NCBI RefSeq assembly: GCF_000422445.1
Contig: NZ_AULU01000009.1
Location: 1-64,000 of the forward strand
Reading direction: 5' to 3'
From: Paenibacillus assamensis DSM 18201
GTDB lineage: Bacteria; Bacillota; Bacilli; Paenibacillales; Paenibacillaceae
DNA length: 64,000 bases
Made by a program: the position numbers and the translations under genes
Part shown: piece by piece, positions 27,909 through 38,047 of the stretch
Layout: the number at the start of each line of letters is the position of its first letter
Position numbering within the stretch: the first letter of the stretch is position 1
The notes under the pieces: generated by a model
What the model saw: the letters and a program-made list of their open reading frames with translations, nothing else
Database searches by the model: none
Told to the model about the DNA's origin: nothing

Positions 27909-28730
27909 CTATACGATAGAAACGGATTCACGTACAATTCTAGTACCGATCGCTTCTCCCACTGCTAATTTTCGAATCACATTCGGCTCTGTCCCATGCG
28001 CGATAATTACTTCAGCTACGCCGCCTTCCATACACTTCATAGCCGCTCGCACCTTCGGGATCATACCTCCGTATATTTCACCACTAGTAATCATGGCTTC
28101 GATCTCCTCTGTCGTAACGACAGGAAGCACTTGCTTCTCTCCATCCACAACTCGCATAATACCCGGCACATCCGTAATGACTAGGAGCTGCTGCACACCT
28201 AGATGGTCTGCCACCGCACCCGCCGCTGTATCAGCATTGATGTTATAGCGCTGGCCTGCCGCATCAATTCCGATCGGTGCAACAACTGGCATATATCCCA
28301 TTTCAATAATGCCGTTAATGATTTCTGCTTGCACACCAACCACATCGCCAACAAAACCAATTTCAGCTGCGTTCGAGACAGGCTGGGCCACAATTAGCCC
28401 TCCATCTGTGCCAGATAACCCAATAGAGCTTGCACCTAGTCGGTTCAGTCTGCGCACGATTTGCTTGTTCATACTGCCGGCTAGTACCATTTCTACCACA
28501 TCGAGTACTTCTTCACTCGTCTTGCGCAAGCCATTGACGAATTCCGTCTCAATACCAAGCTTGCTCAGCGTCTCTGAAATGGCAGGGCCTCCACCATGCA
28601 CAATAATCGGCATCGTTCCCGATTGCTGTACCTCTCTTAATTGTTCGTAGAAGCTGTCGGGCAAATCAGCAAGTGTGCTGCCCCCGCACTTCATCACGAA
28701 TCGCCTCAACTTCCCTGCTGAATGTCCCAT
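27909..28730 (-). CDS. argB: Acetylglutamate kinase
   Basis: 273 residues of the amino-acid kinase family: VMKCGGSTL (about 12-20, catalytic Lys), IIVHGGGPAIS (about 41) and the C-terminal GGMIPKVRAA (about 220). It phosphorylates N-acetylglutamate and is usually the arginine-feedback or acetyl-cycle control point. It lacks the N-terminal helix of the arginine-sensitive hexameric type, so feedback inhibition may lie elsewhere (inference). It starts 14 bp after argJ. Confidence 0.96.
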   Translation of the reverse strand: MGHSAGKLRRFVMKCGGSTLADLPDSFYEQLREVQQSGTMPIIVHGGGPAISETLSKLGIETEFVNGLRKTSEEVLDVVEMVLAGSMNKQIVRRLNRLGASSIGLSGTDGGLIVAQPVSNAAEIGFVGDVVGVQAEIINGIIEMGYMPVVAPIGIDAAGQRYNINADTAAGAVADHLGVQQLLVITDVPGIMRVVDGEKQVLPVVTTEEIEAMITSGEIYGGMIPKVRAAMKCMEGGVAEVIIAHGTEPNVIRKLAVGEAIGTRIVRESVSIV

Positions 28731-28744
28731 ACGACTTCTCCTCT

Positions 28745-30031
28745 CTATGTTCGATATGCCGCGTTAATACGGACATAATCATATGTGAGATCACAACCCC
28801 ATGCAGTTGCACTTCCTTGCCCCATATGGAGATCAATCATAAATACGATCGTATCTTCCTTCAAATAAACCAACGCCTGTTCCTCGTCAAACACAACGGG
28901 AGTAGACTGTTTCAATACAGGGATCGGTCCTAGGAAAATATCTACGGAATCCGTGTTCACCGCTTCACCTGAGTACCCGACAGCCGCAATAACGCGGCCC
29001 CAGTTCGCATCAGCTCCAAACACAGCTGACTTTACAAGACTGCTGCCGACCACACTTTTCGCAATGGCGCGAGCGGCTTGATCATGCACCGCCCCGTTAA
29101 CCCGGACTTCGATCAGCTTCGTTGCTCCCTCTCCGTCACGAGCGATGGCTTTAGCCAATACTTCGTTCACATAGTGGAAAGCTGCCGCAAAGGAAGACCA
29201 ATCTGGATGCTCGGCATGCAGCGGCTGATTGCCTGCCACCCCACTTGCCATAACGACCAGCATATCATTGGTGCTTGTATCGCCATCGACGGTAATCATG
29301 TTGTACGTTGCATCCGTCGTCTGCTTGAGTAGAACATGAAGTACGTCCGACGACACGACCGCATCTGTCGTAACAAAGCCAAGCATTGTCGCCATGTTCG
29401 GATGGATCATGCCCGAGCCTTTGGCTGCGCCTGCGATTGTCACCAACTGGCCGTCGACCTGAACCGTTACACATACTTCCTTCTTCACGAGGTCGGTGGT
29501 TAGTATCGCCTGGCAAAATTGCTCGGCACCGTCTCGCGCCGAGCTAAGCTCAGCTGGGAGCGCCGCAATGCCGCGCTCTACGCAATCCATCTTCAGCGGC
29601 TCGCCGATGACGCCTGTCGAGGCTACCGCTACTTGATGCGCGGGCACGCCGAGCTGCTCGGCGAAGGCATCGCGCATTCGGTACGCGTCCTCCTCACCTT
29701 GCACACCTGTGCAGGCATTCGCGTTGCCGCTGTTGACGATGACGGCGCTAAGCTTACCTTCCGCCGCTAAGCTTGCACGTGTCACGTGAAGCGGCGCCGC
29801 TTGGAACGCGTTCAGCGTGTACACAGCTGCCGCCGTTGCAGGAACATCGCACACGATCGCGCCGATGTCGTTGCGGCTCGTCTTTTTCAATCCACAATGA
29901 AGACCTGCTGCCCGGAACCCCGCCGGGCTTGTAATCGAGCCGTCTACAACTGCAAATGGCTGTTGCCCGCTCCCACTCTGATCTGCACCATCGGCAACCG
30001 TTGCCGACTCAGATATCGCCTTACTCGTCAT
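28745..30031 (-). CDS. argJ: Bifunctional ornithine acetyltransferase / N-acetylglutamate synthase
   Basis: 428 residues. The self-cleavage site is visible in [10 protein letters not shown] (about 212-221), where the Thr becomes the N-terminal nucleophile of the beta chain. It recycles acetyl groups from acetylornithine to glutamate. In Bacilli it can also use acetyl-CoA, which fits the absence of argA here. The N-terminal 20 residues are extra and low-complexity. GGAGGG precedes the ATG. The middle of the gene is visibly GC-rich. Confidence 0.96.
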   Translation of the reverse strand: MTSKAISESATVADGADQSGSGQQPFAVVDGSITSPAGFRAAGLHCGLKKTSRNDIGAIVCDVPATAAAVYTLNAFQAAPLHVTRASLAAEGKLSAVIVNSGNANACTGVQGEEDAYRMRDAFAEQLGVPAHQVAVASTGVIGEPLKMDCVERGIAALPAELSSARDGAEQFCQAILTTDLVKKEVCVTVQVDGQLVTIAGAAKGSGMIHPNMATMLGFVTTDAVVSSDVLHVLLKQTTDATYNMITVDGDTSTNDMLVVMASGVAGNQPLHAEHPDWSSFAAAFHYVNEVLAKAIARDGEGATKLIEVRVNGAVHDQAARAIAKSVVGSSLVKSAVFGADANWGRVIAAVGYSGEAVNTDSVDIFLGPIPVLKQSTPVVFDEEQALVYLKEDTIVFMIDLHMGQGSATAWGCDLTYDYVRINAAYRT

Positions 30032-30103
30032 AGCTATCCCTCCGCCTACTCTATATCCAACTGCTTTATATCTAATGGATACTGGTCCGTATCGATCTAA
30101 CGA

Positions 30104-31171
30104 TTACGGATAAACAGGTACATAGGACAGTCCTGTTGTTTCATCCCAGCCCATCATTACGTTCAAGTTCTGAATGGCCTGCCCAGCCGCACCTTTCACC
30201 ACATTATCAATGACGCTAATAATGGTTACTCTCTGCGTGCGCTTATCTACGCTAAAGCCAATATCGCAATAGTTAGAGCCGTACACTTCCTTCGTTGCGG
30301 GCCAAGTGCCCTCTGGACGGACTCGAACGAACGGACGACCCGCATAATGCTCACTGTACAATTGCACAAAGTCTTGATCGGTATAGCTGCCGTTCAATTT
30401 GGCATACATGGTGCACATAATTCCACGCGTCATCGGCGTCAAATGCGTTGTGAACGTAACCGTCACTGGCTGCCCATGCACATCTTGCAACACTTGCTCA
30501 ATCTCAGGAATGTGCTGATGTCGATTAACTTTATATGCTTTGAGATTCTCATTAATCTCCGCATAATGGCTGGTCAAGCTAACTCCCCGCCCTGCACCCG
30601 ATACACCTGATTTCCCATCAATAATGATAGAATCTGCATCAATCCAGCCTGCCTGAAGAGCCGGCCCAAGCCCTAACAGCGTCGCGGTAGGATAACAGCC
30701 AGGATTGGAAATAAAAGAAGAGCCTACCACATCGTTACCGTACCATTCACATAGTCCATACACAGCAGCGTTCAACAATTCATTGGATGCTGGCTCATGT
30801 TTATACCACTGCTCATATTGCCCACCATTTTTTAATCGGAAGTCTCCTGATAGATCAATTACTTTCAGCCCGACAGCCAGCAGCTGTGGTACCAACTTTG
30901 TACTCACACCAGAAGGCGTAGCCGTAAATACAACATCTGCCTTTGTTTTTATTTCAACGGGATCAACACCGTCCAACGTATTCATCAAAATTTGATTCAA
31001 ATGCGGATAGCCCGCCGCAATCGATTCTCCTGCGCTCGATGCTGAGATTACTGATGTAATTTCTACTCCTAGATGATGGACCAAAAATCGAATAAGCTCG
31101 ACACCCCCGTACCCTGTCGAACCGACAATTGCAACTTTCACTTTTGATTGAACTTGCTCTGTTGTATGCAA
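30104..31171 (-). CDS. argC: N-acetyl-gamma-glutamyl-phosphate reductase
   Basis: 355 residues. The NADP-binding GSTGYGGVEL is at about 17-26, and the catalytic Cys is in SNPGCYPTAT (about 163). It reduces N-acetylglutamyl phosphate to the semialdehyde. First gene of argCJBDFGH. The start is TTG with GGAGGG and GAGG upstream. A good sigma-A promoter lies 105-130 bp upstream, with ArgR-like palindromic DNA beyond it. Confidence 0.96.
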   Translation of the reverse strand: MHTTEQVQSKVKVAIVGSTGYGGVELIRFLVHHLGVEITSVISASSAGESIAAGYPHLNQILMNTLDGVDPVEIKTKADVVFTATPSGVSTKLVPQLLAVGLKVIDLSGDFRLKNGGQYEQWYKHEPASNELLNAAVYGLCEWYGNDVVGSSFISNPGCYPTATLLGLGPALQAGWIDADSIIIDGKSGVSGAGRGVSLTSHYAEINENLKAYKVNRHQHIPEIEQVLQDVHGQPVTVTFTTHLTPMTRGIMCTMYAKLNGSYTDQDFVQLYSEHYAGRPFVRVRPEGTWPATKEVYGSNYCDIGFSVDKRTQRVTIISVIDNVVKGAAGQAIQNLNVMMGWDETTGLSYVPVYP

Positions 31172-31272
31172 CTACCTCTCTCCCTCCATTTGACACTCTG
31201 GAATCCAACCGCCCGCTGGCTCCAAATAAGTATCTATTCAACTATGTATTACCGATTTAGAAGTTATGCATT

Positions 31273-31301
31273 ATTATACTTACTATGTTATATAGATACA
31301 A
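31273..31301 (-). promoter_or_regulatory. Sigma-A promoter of the arg operon
   Basis: On the minus strand TTGTAT (31296-31301) and a perfect TATAAT (31273-31278) are separated by 17 bp. Start of transcription is expected near 31266, giving a leader of about 95 nt. Confidence 0.7.
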
Positions 31302-31423
31302 CAACTTTTTTGCTCAGCTTGTCGTATAAAATGAGTAAAAACAGACGAAAAGCAAAACAAAACCCTTATGTAACAGCGTTTTTACGAATTCATAATTTCT
31401 ATAAAATTTTTATTTATGAATGC

Positions 31424-31451
31424 ACATTATTCATTTATGTATGAATAATGT
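31424..31451. promoter_or_regulatory. argR site (putative): Candidate ArgR/AhrC operator region
   Basis: A perfect palindrome with 11-bp arms, ACATTATTCAT (31424-31434) and ATGAATAATGT (31441-31451). Further TATGAAT and GAATTCAT half-sites lie at 31386-31422. ArgR boxes use TGAAT/ATTCA half-sites, so this fits in content. The arms point outward rather than in the canonical TGAAT-N4-ATTCA arrangement, so the assignment is tentative. Confidence 0.4.
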
Positions 31452-31508
31452 ATAACATAAAAAGTGAATCTCTCTTATCCAACTAGCCTCATTTTAAAAA
31501 TGAGCATT

Positions 31509-31533
31509 AAAAAAGGACCGTCTGCACGGTCCT
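31509..31533 (-). terminator. Intrinsic terminator of the YitT-family gene
   Basis: On the minus strand AGGACCGT and ACGGTCCT (8 bp, 4-base loop) are followed by six T. Confidence 0.92.
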
Positions 31534-31614
31534 ACGTAGTCCAACAATACAACAATTGCATTAGTAGTATTCTTTTGGGGTCAAAATAGGTAAGCCCCTA
31601 CCTCACGCATCATT

Positions 31615-32508
31615 TTATGCTGGAATTTTAAAGCCCTCACCTAACACTTCATTTGTATCGCTTATAATAACAAATGCATTTGCATCAACACTCTGCACAA
31701 GCTGCTTGAGCTTAATGACTTCCGTTTGGCCGACTACTACCATTAGCACAATACGTCCTTCACCGGTATAGCCACCTTCACCCTGCAACTTCGTCAAACC
31801 ACGGTTTAAGTCCTTCAAGATCGCACTGCTCATCTCATCTGTCTTATCCGTAATGATAAATGCTACTTTCGTATAGCTGAATCCGACTTGCACGACATCA
31901 AGTGTCTTGCTCATGACAAACAAACCAATCAGGGCATACATTGCATCCTCAAACGACAATAATACGCCCGCCAAAATAATGACGATCCCATCACACATCG
32001 CGATTGCGAGCGGCCTGCTGACACCTAGATACGTATGAATAAGTTGAGCCGTAATTGCATTCCCGCCTGTTGAGCCACGACCATGGAACACAAGTCCAAG
32101 ACCAAGACCAATTCCGATACCACCAAAAATCGAAGCCAGCAATGGATTATATGTAGCAGCCGGCAAATCTGAGGTTAAAAAAATGAATGATGGCATAGCG
32201 ATTGAGCCGATCAATGTTCGAATACCAAATTGCTTGCCTAGCAACATGACACCTAAAATAAAGAGCGGGATGTTAAATGCATACTGAGTGATTGCTGGCA
32301 CCCATCCAAATACTTCTTCCAAGACGATCGACAATCCAGAAATACCTCCGGAAGCAATCTTATTCGGCAATTGAAACATATTGAATGTAATACCCATAAT
32401 GAAGGCTCCGAACAAGATTAATCCGTAATCTAACACAACACGAATCGGGTGATTGACCGGAAATAGCGGAGCTCCTCGTCGTTCACGCTTTAATGACCAA
32501 GATGACAT
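31615..32508 (-). CDS. YitT/YvjA-family membrane protein (DUF161 + DUF2179)
   Basis: 297 residues: about five to six TM helices (about 28-200, with PNKIASGGISGLSIVL and GRGSTGGNAITAQL) and a cytoplasmic C-terminal DUF2179 domain (about 212-290). The family is widespread in Firmicutes; transport has been suggested but no substrate is established. In B. subtilis the paralogue yvjA lies in this same chromosomal neighbourhood. AGAGGAG lies about 12 nt before the ATG, a long spacer. Single gene with its own terminator. Confidence 0.88.
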   Translation of the reverse strand: MSSWSLKRERRGAPLFPVNHPIRVVLDYGLILFGAFIMGITFNMFQLPNKIASGGISGLSIVLEEVFGWVPAITQYAFNIPLFILGVMLLGKQFGIRTLIGSIAMPSFIFLTSDLPAATYNPLLASIFGGIGIGLGLGLVFHGRGSTGGNAITAQLIHTYLGVSRPLAIAMCDGIVIILAGVLLSFEDAMYALIGLFVMSKTLDVVQVGFSYTKVAFIITDKTDEMSSAILKDLNRGLTKLQGEGGYTGEGRIVLMVVVGQTEVIKLKQLVQSVDANAFVIISDTNEVLGEGFKIPA

Positions 32509-32657
32509 AAGTATACATTCTCCTCTTTTATAATACTGCTTACATTTTCACACCTCAACATGTCATATCTCAAAATATACCGATACGGCCCACTTCACAT
32601 GTAGTATGCGCATCTATTCAATGAGCATTCTTTGTTAAGGTACAGCGTTCAAGCATA

Positions 32658-32693
32658 CAAAAAAAACCTGCCCCGACAATGTCGGCGCAGGTT
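32658..32693 (-). terminator. Intrinsic terminator of prfB
   Basis: On the minus strand AACCTGC...GCAGGTT with an inner CCGACA/TGTCGG stem is followed by an eight-base T run. Confidence 0.9.
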
Positions 32694-32709
32694 CATTTTA
32701 AAGTTACTA

Positions 32710-33826
32710 TTAGCTTTCCGAAGAAGATACAATCCTAGTGCGCAAATAGGCTTCAATGAACATGTCGAGGTCACCATCCATGACGGCGCCGACATTGCCA
32801 GTTTCCGCTGATGTGCGGTGGTCTTTGACCATGCTATACGGGTGGAATACGTAAGAACGGATTTGACTGCCCCAGCCAATCTCCATTTGCTCTCCACGTA
32901 TTTCCGCCAGATGCTTCTGCTGCTCTTCGATCTTCCGCTCAACGAGTTTGGAGCGAAGATGCGTCATCGCACGTTCACGGTTCTTGATCTGAGAACGTTC
33001 TGTTTGACAGGTAACAACGACACCAGTAGGGATATGCGTAATCCTTACCGCAGAGTCTGTTGTATTGATGTGCTGTCCACCCGCACCACTTGCACGGTAC
33101 GTATCGACCTTCAAATCTTCTGTACGAATTTCTACCGTTGTATCATCCGTAATCTCAGGTACAACATCACAGGAAACGAACGATGTATGTCGACGTCCAG
33201 AGGAGTCAAATGGCGATATACGAACGAGTCGATGAACACCCTTCTCTGCTTTCAAATACCCGTAAGCATTAAAGCCTTTGATGAGAAGTGTAACACTCTT
33301 AATTCCCGCTTCGTCGCCAGGCAAATAATCAACGACTTCAACCTTAAAGCCACGCTTCTCTGCCCATCTCGTGTACATACGCAGTAGCATTTGTCCCCAA
33401 TCTTGAGACTCCGTACCACCAGCTCCGGGATGCAACTCTAGAATTGCATTAAATTTATCATATGGCTCGCTCAATAACAATTGCAGCTCAAAGCTTTCTA
33501 CCTTATCAAGCAGTTGCTTTACTGAGGATTCCAACTCAGTCGCAAGCGATTGATCCTGTTCTTCCTCGGCCAACTCCAGCATCATAGCTACGTCTTCATG
33601 TTCCTGAGACAAAGCCTGATATTGGTCAGCAATGCCTTTCACACCGTTAAGTTCAGCAATCAGGCCTTGCGCACGTTCGTTATCGTCCCAAAAGTCAGGT
33701 GCAGCCATTTTTTCTTCATAGTTCGCAATCTGCTCCAACTTAAGGTCTAAGTCAAAGAGACCCCCTAAGATTTGTGAGCTTGGATGCGATATCTCGCAGT
33801 TGATGACGGACATTTGGATCGATCAT
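32710..33826 (-). CDS. prfB: Peptide chain release factor 2, expressed by programmed +1 frameshift
   Basis: RF2 recognises UGA/UAA and releases the peptide. The long frame (32710-33813) begins with residues unlike RF2. The true N-terminus is in the other frame: ATG at 33826 (TGAGGTG 7 nt upstream) encodes [16 protein letters not shown] up to LRGSL, then in-frame TGA at 33752-33754. The site reads AGGGGGT-CT-CTTTGAC: internal Shine-Dalgarno-like sequence, CTT slippery codon, TGA, C. The +1 shift joins it to DLDLKLEQI, giving about 371 residues. Anticodon-mimic SPF (RISPFDSSG) and catalytic GGQ ([10 protein letters not shown]) are intact. Lies between secA and a terminator. Confidence 0.97.
33751..33766 (-). 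promoter_or_regulatory. prfB programmed frameshift site
   Basis: Minus strand: AGGGGGTCTCTTTGAC. The internal SD and the CTT-TGA-C context are the classical autoregulatory +1 shift signal: low RF2 lets UGA stall and the ribosome shift. Confidence 0.97.
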
Positions 33827-33861
33827 CATAATTCACCTCACTAAATATTTATGCACATAAC

Positions 33862-33888
33862 AACGGGCACCCAATGCGGCTGCCCGTT
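33862..33888 (-). terminator. Weak hairpin between secA and prfB
   Basis: AACGGGCA (33862-33869) and TGCCCGTT (33881-33888) form an 8-bp stem. No T run follows on the minus strand, so it may attenuate rather than terminate secA-prfB read-through. Confidence 0.45.
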
Positions 33889-33995
33889 GCTACATACAGT
33901 TATACCTCTAGTAAGAATCGTAACGCACACCAGTCAATTAAACTTCTGCCTACATATGAAGGCTATCCGCTCTCAGACTAGTCATTGCACGTCAC

Positions 33996-36497
33996 TTACT
34001 TACCGTGGCACTGTTTATATTTCTTGCCGCTGCCGCAAGGACAAGCGTCATTACGTCCAACTTCTTCGTCCTTTTGTACAGGACGCTTCACGCCAGGTTC
34101 AGCATTCGTAGAGATTTTACTCTCATCAATGACAGCTTGACGCTCTACTTTTTGCTCTACTTGAGACTTCATCACGAGTGTCGATACTTCTTCCTGAATC
34201 GCTGCAATCATTTGATGGAACATTTCGTAACCCTCAAATTGATATTCACGAAGCGGATCTGTACCGCCGTATGCACGAAGATGAATACCTTGACGAAGGT
34301 GATCCATCGCATCAATGTGATCCATCCACTTCGAATCTACCGCACGTAGCACGATAACTTTCTCGAATTCACGCACAAGCTCTTCGCCCATCGTTTCTTC
34401 GCGCTCAATATATTTAGCTTCAACTTTCTTGAAGAGGAACTCTTTAATCTCCTCTTTCTCTTTGCCCCAAAGATCGTCCTTCGTAACTGAACCATCCTCA
34501 AGCAAATGAAGGTGCATATATTTCACAATTTCTTCGTAGTCCCAGTTCTCTGGAACTTCTTCATCGTTACAATGTGCTTCTACAATACGATCGACACAAG
34601 GTGAAATCATATCCATAACGATTTGGCGGATATTCTCTGCTTCTAGCACCTCACGACGCTGCTTGTAGATGATCTCACGCTGTTGGTTCATCACATCGTC
34701 ATATTGAAGAACGACTTTACGCATATCGAAGTTGTTACCTTCAACACGCTTCTGTGCGGACTCAACAGCCTTCGTAATCAACTTCGACTCGATCGGCTGA
34801 TCTTCTTCAAAGCCCATACGCTCCATCATTGCCATAATGTTATCAGCACCGAAACGGCGCATTAGCTCGTCTTCAAGAGACAAGTAGAACTGAGAAGAAC
34901 CTGGGTCACCTTGACGTCCAGCACGACCACGCAACTGATTATCGATACGACGGCTTTCATGACGCTCTGTACCGATAATGTGCAGACCACCCTTTTCAGC
35001 GACACCTTCGCCTAGCAAGATGTCCGTACCACGGCCTGCCATGTTCGTGGCAATTGTAACGGAGTTCGGCTGACCTGCACGAGAAATAATTTCTGCCTCT
35101 TCCGCATGGAACTTGGCATTCAACACTTTATGCTGAATACCTTTCTTACGGAGCATGTCAGATAAGCGCTCTGAATTTTCAATGGAAACCGTACCTACTA
35201 GTACTGGCTGTCCCTTCTTGTTACATTCAACGATTTGCTCAACCGCAGCCTTAAACTTGCCGTTAACTGACTTGTAAACGACATCCGGTATATCTTTACG
35301 TTGATTCGTTTTATTCGTTGGAATCTGAATAACTTCAAGACCGTAAATGCTCTTGAATTCTTCTTCTTCTGTTTTCGCTGTACCTGTCATACCCGCCAAC
35401 TTGCGATACATACGGAAGTAGTTCTGGAATGTGATCGTAGCAAGAGTCATGCTCTCGTTCTGAACTTCCATTCCTTCCTTCGCCTCAATCGCTTGGTGCA
35501 AGCCATCGCTGTAACGACGTCCAGCCATCATACGTCCTGTAAACTCATCGACGATAACAATCTCGCCATCATTAACTACATAGTCTACATCAAGACGCAT
35601 AATATAATGCGCACGAAGTGCTTGCTGAATATGATGATTTAGCGTTACATTCTTCACATCGTACATATTTTCGATACCAAAAGCTTTTTCAGCCTTCGCC
35701 ACACCAGCCTCTGTAAGAGACACCTGACGCGTCTTCACATCGATGGAGTAGTCTTCCTCCACCAAGCGACGGATAAAGCGATCTGCTCCAAAGTATAATT
35801 CAGCAGACTTTGCAGCCTGTCCCGAAATAATAAGTGGTGTACGTGCTTCATCGACCAAAATAGAGTCTACCTCATCGATGATCGCAAAGTTCAAAGGACG
35901 CTGAGTCATTTGTTCTTTATACAACACCATGTTGTCACGCAAATAATCGAAGCCGAACTCATTGTTCGTTCCGTACGTAATATCACAAGCGTATGCTTCC
36001 TGCTTATCATCAGGATCCATATTCGCCAAGTTCAAACCTACTGTCATCCCGAGAAAGTTATAAACCTGAGACATAATCTCGCTATCACGAGTTGCCAAAT
36101 AGTCATTGACTGTAACGACGTGCACGCCTTTACCTGCCAACGCATTCAAATAAACCGGCAAAGTTCCAACAAGCGTTTTACCTTCACCCGTTTTCATTTC
36201 CGCGATCTTGCCCTCATGAAGTACCATACCACCAAGTAGCTGTACATCATAATGACGCATACCCAGGGTACGCTTCGCAGCTTCTCGAACAGTAGCGAAC
36301 GCTTCCGGTAAAAGCTGATCCAATGAATCACCTTTCTCGATACGCGCACGGAACTCATCCGTTTTCGCACGAACCTGTTCATCCGTTAATTTTTCGAACT
36401 CCGGTTCCAAGCCATTAATGAACTCAACGGTCTTCATTAACCGTTTTACTTCACGTTCATTGGCATCTCCGAATATTTTTTTCACAAGTCCTAGCAT
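33996..36497 (-). CDS. secA: Preprotein translocase ATPase SecA
   Basis: 833 residues. Helicase motor with Walker [10 protein letters not shown] (about 100-108), [19 protein letters not shown] (about 207), [10 protein letters not shown] (about 430) and [10 protein letters not shown] (about 530), then helical scaffold and wing domains. A C-terminal zinc-binding SEC-C motif [14 protein letters not shown] follows. SecA drives post-translational export through SecYEG and binds membrane and ribosome. AAAGGGG precedes the ATG. Its own sigma-A promoter is visible upstream. Conserved hpf-secA-prfB order. Confidence 0.98.
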   Translation of the reverse strand: MLGLVKKIFGDANEREVKRLMKTVEFINGLEPEFEKLTDEQVRAKTDEFRARIEKGDSLDQLLPEAFATVREAAKRTLGMRHYDVQLLGGMVLHEGKIAEMKTGEGKTLVGTLPVYLNALAGKGVHVVTVNDYLATRDSEIMSQVYNFLGMTVGLNLANMDPDDKQEAYACDITYGTNNEFGFDYLRDNMVLYKEQMTQRPLNFAIIDEVDSILVDEARTPLIISGQAAKSAELYFGADRFIRRLVEEDYSIDVKTRQVSLTEAGVAKAEKAFGIENMYDVKNVTLNHHIQQALRAHYIMRLDVDYVVNDGEIVIVDEFTGRMMAGRRYSDGLHQAIEAKEGMEVQNESMTLATITFQNYFRMYRKLAGMTGTAKTEEEEFKSIYGLEVIQIPTNKTNQRKDIPDVVYKSVNGKFKAAVEQIVECNKKGQPVLVGTVSIENSERLSDMLRKKGIQHKVLNAKFHAEEAEIISRAGQPNSVTIATNMAGRGTDILLGEGVAEKGGLHIIGTERHESRRIDNQLRGRAGRQGDPGSSQFYLSLEDELMRRFGADNIMAMMERMGFEEDQPIESKLITKAVESAQKRVEGNNFDMRKVVLQYDDVMNQQREIIYKQRREVLEAENIRQIVMDMISPCVDRIVEAHCNDEEVPENWDYEEIVKYMHLHLLEDGSVTKDDLWGKEKEEIKEFLFKKVEAKYIEREETMGEELVREFEKVIVLRAVDSKWMDHIDAMDHLRQGIHLRAYGGTDPLREYQFEGYEMFHQMIAAIQEEVSTLVMKSQVEQKVERQAVIDESKISTNAEPGVKRPVQKDEEVGRNDACPCGSGKKYKQCHGK

Positions 36498-36597
36498 GGT
36501 TAGCCCCTTTCACGCAAAACAGAACGTATTCTCACGGCTTATCTTGCTAAATTAGGCCTGCAACAGAGAACTTGTTCGTTGACTCGTTTTGCAATAA

Positions 36598-36626
36598 ATT
36601 GTAACATTTTCATGGGATTGTCGCAA
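36598..36626 (-). promoter_or_regulatory. Sigma-A promoter of secA
   Basis: On the minus strand TTGCGA (36621-36626) and TACAAT (36598-36603) are spaced 17 bp, about 100 bp before the secA start. Confidence 0.55.
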
Positions 36627-36678
36627 CCGTCCCAGCCCCGTCTCGGGGATCTATAAGTCTTATAATCTATTATACGTG

Positions 36679-36712
36679 AAAAGAGCCCATTCCGTTGTGG
36701 GAAATAGGCTCT
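36679..36712 (-). terminator. Intrinsic terminator of hpf
   Basis: On the minus strand AGAGCC and GGCTCT with inner pairing (ATT/AAT, CC/GG) are followed by TTTT. Confidence 0.75.
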
Positions 36713-36767
36713 AATCTTCATAAATTAGGGACGTCGTCCTTTATAATTAGAAAGTGCGCCTTATCAA

Positions 36768-37325
36768 TTAGCCTTGCTCAATGAGGCCGTAGCGACCGTC
36801 ATTGCGGCGATATACGACGTTGACTTCCTTCGTGTCAGCATTAGAGAAGACAAAGAAATTATGTCCAATCATATTCATCTGGAGAATCGCTTCCTCCACA
36901 TCCATCGGCTTCAGTGTGAAACGTTTCGTTCGAACGAGCTCTAGCTCATCCTCTTGTTCCTGGACTTGTACGGCTGAATGTGCAGCATCCCCATCAGTAA
37001 ACAATTGCTTCAATCCACCGTCATGACGCTGGCGGAACTTACGGTTTACTTTGGTCTTATGCTTGCGTATTTGACGCTCTAGCTTATCAACTACTGCATC
37101 AACGGATGCATACATGTCTTTGCTGCGGTCTTCCGCACGCAATAGTAAACCTGGCATTGGAATTGTGACTTCAACACCGTGTAAATCACGGGTAACGCTT
37201 AGCGTTACGTTCAAGTCAGAAGTAGGTGCTTCAAAATAGCGTTCAAGTCGGCTTAGCTTCTTCTCCACATACTCGCGGAGAGCGTCAGTAACTTCAATCT
37301 GTTGGCCTCGAATGCTGTAATTCAT
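36768..37325 (-). CDS. hpf: Long ribosome hibernation promoting factor
   Basis: 185 residues: N-terminal S30AE domain (about 1-105, YSIRGQQIEVTDALREYVEKKL) and a C-terminal dimerisation domain (about 125-182, RTKRFTLKPMDVEEAILQMNMIGHNFFVF) joined by an acidic linker. The long form binds the 30S decoding centre and dimerises ribosomes into inactive 100S particles in stationary phase. Good SD (AGGAG) before the ATG. Same position relative to secA as yvyD in B. subtilis. In Bacillus it is controlled by sigma-B/H; I cannot identify such a promoter here. Confidence 0.95.
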   Translation of the reverse strand: MNYSIRGQQIEVTDALREYVEKKLSRLERYFEAPTSDLNVTLSVTRDLHGVEVTIPMPGLLLRAEDRSKDMYASVDAVVDKLERQIRKHKTKVNRKFRQRHDGGLKQLFTDGDAAHSAVQVQEQEDELELVRTKRFTLKPMDVEEAILQMNMIGHNFFVFSNADTKEVNVVYRRNDGRYGLIEQG

Positions 37326-37747
37326 AGGGCACTCCTCCTTTGCTTACCTCTATTATATCATATGGGCACACATGATTTCAAAAGAACGTTTACGATTGTA
37401 AGAACTTTATTTCATTACATGTACCCGTTCTGAATGAGGATTGAAACAATAAGAGGACATCTTAATGAACATAGATGATCAAACGTGCTGTATTATGAAA
37501 TTGCAGAAAGAAGCCGCATATTTCAAGTGAAATACACCCTAACCTTAATACAGATAAAATGGGTGCCAATGAGTGAAATGTTGAGGAGGAGTAGGAGTAT
37601 AAAGAGCAACAGTAAGGCTAACAATACTATACAATTCCAACTAGGATAAGTTGTTCGACTACTATGTAATATAGACAGAAAAACCCTCTGAACAAGTCAG
37701 AGGGTTTAGCTACCGTATCATATATTATTCGGCAATTGCCGGTATAA
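37326..37747. other. Intergenic region between hpf and the cold-shock gene
   Basis: About 420 bp, AT-rich, with no credible gene. The csp terminator occupies 37681-37707. The hpf promoter must lie in 37330-37600, but no clear sigma signature stands out. Confidence 0.6.
37681..37707 (-). terminator. Intrinsic terminator of the cold-shock gene
   Basis: On the minus strand AAACCCTCTGA and TCAGAGGGTTT (11 bp, 5-base loop) are followed by TTT. Confidence 0.9.
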
Positions 37748-37945
37748 TTACAATTTGATTACGTTAGCTGCTTGTGGTCCGCGAGCGCCTTCCACGATAT
37801 CAAACTCAACTGCTTGACCTTCTTCTAGTGTCTTGAAGCCATCAGTTTGGATAGCGGAGAAGTGAACGAACACGTCGTTACCTTCAGCTGTTTCGATGAA
37901 ACCGTAACCTTTTTCTGCGTTGAACCATTTAACTTTACCTTGCAT
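37748..37945 (-). CDS. Cold-shock protein, CspA/CspB family
   Basis: 65 residues from the ATG at 37945, the normal Csp length; the eight-codon upstream extension is unsupported. RNP1 KGYGFIE and RNP2 VFVHFSAI line the single-stranded nucleic-acid surface. Csp proteins act as RNA chaperones. AAGGGA lies about 10 nt upstream of the ATG. It has its own strong promoter (TTGACA-17-TATAGT), so it is not part of the accessory operon that ends just upstream. Confidence 0.96.
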   Translation of the reverse strand: MQGKVKWFNAEKGYGFIETAEGNDVFVHFSAIQTDGFKTLEEGQAVEFDIVEGARGPQAANVIKL

Positions 37946-37998
37946 CTTTATACATCCCTTCATCTTCAAGTACCGTGAAGTTTATCTTCACAATATCG

Positions 37999-38027
37999 AC
38001 TATATCACCAGGTGGAAGCGGTGTCAA
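37999..38027 (-). promoter_or_regulatory. Sigma-A promoter of the cold-shock gene
   Basis: On the minus strand TTGACA (38022-38027) and TATAGT (37999-38004) are spaced 17 bp. It starts about 20 bp past the stop codon of the GNAT gene. Confidence 0.85.
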
Positions 38028-38047
38028 TGAAAAATTGTTATATGTTT

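Larger units (their letters stand above)
31172..31614. other. Control region upstream of argC
   Basis: About 440 bp, AT-rich, no gene. It contains the argC promoter, a 28-bp palindrome with ATTCAT/ATGAAT arms and the yitT-family gene's terminator, each listed separately. Confidence 0.7.

Noticed and set aside
22706-31171. Many long plus-strand frames opposite the arg genes
   Set aside because: Antisense shadows without SD sequences or recognisable families.
33755-33813. Apparent N-terminus MSVINCEIS of RF2
   Set aside because: The real N-terminus is in another frame and is joined by the programmed frameshift.
37471-37533. Plus-strand 21-codon ORF with a GAGG upstream
   Set aside because: Too short, no family signal, and no promoter or terminator context; chance in AT-rich DNA.
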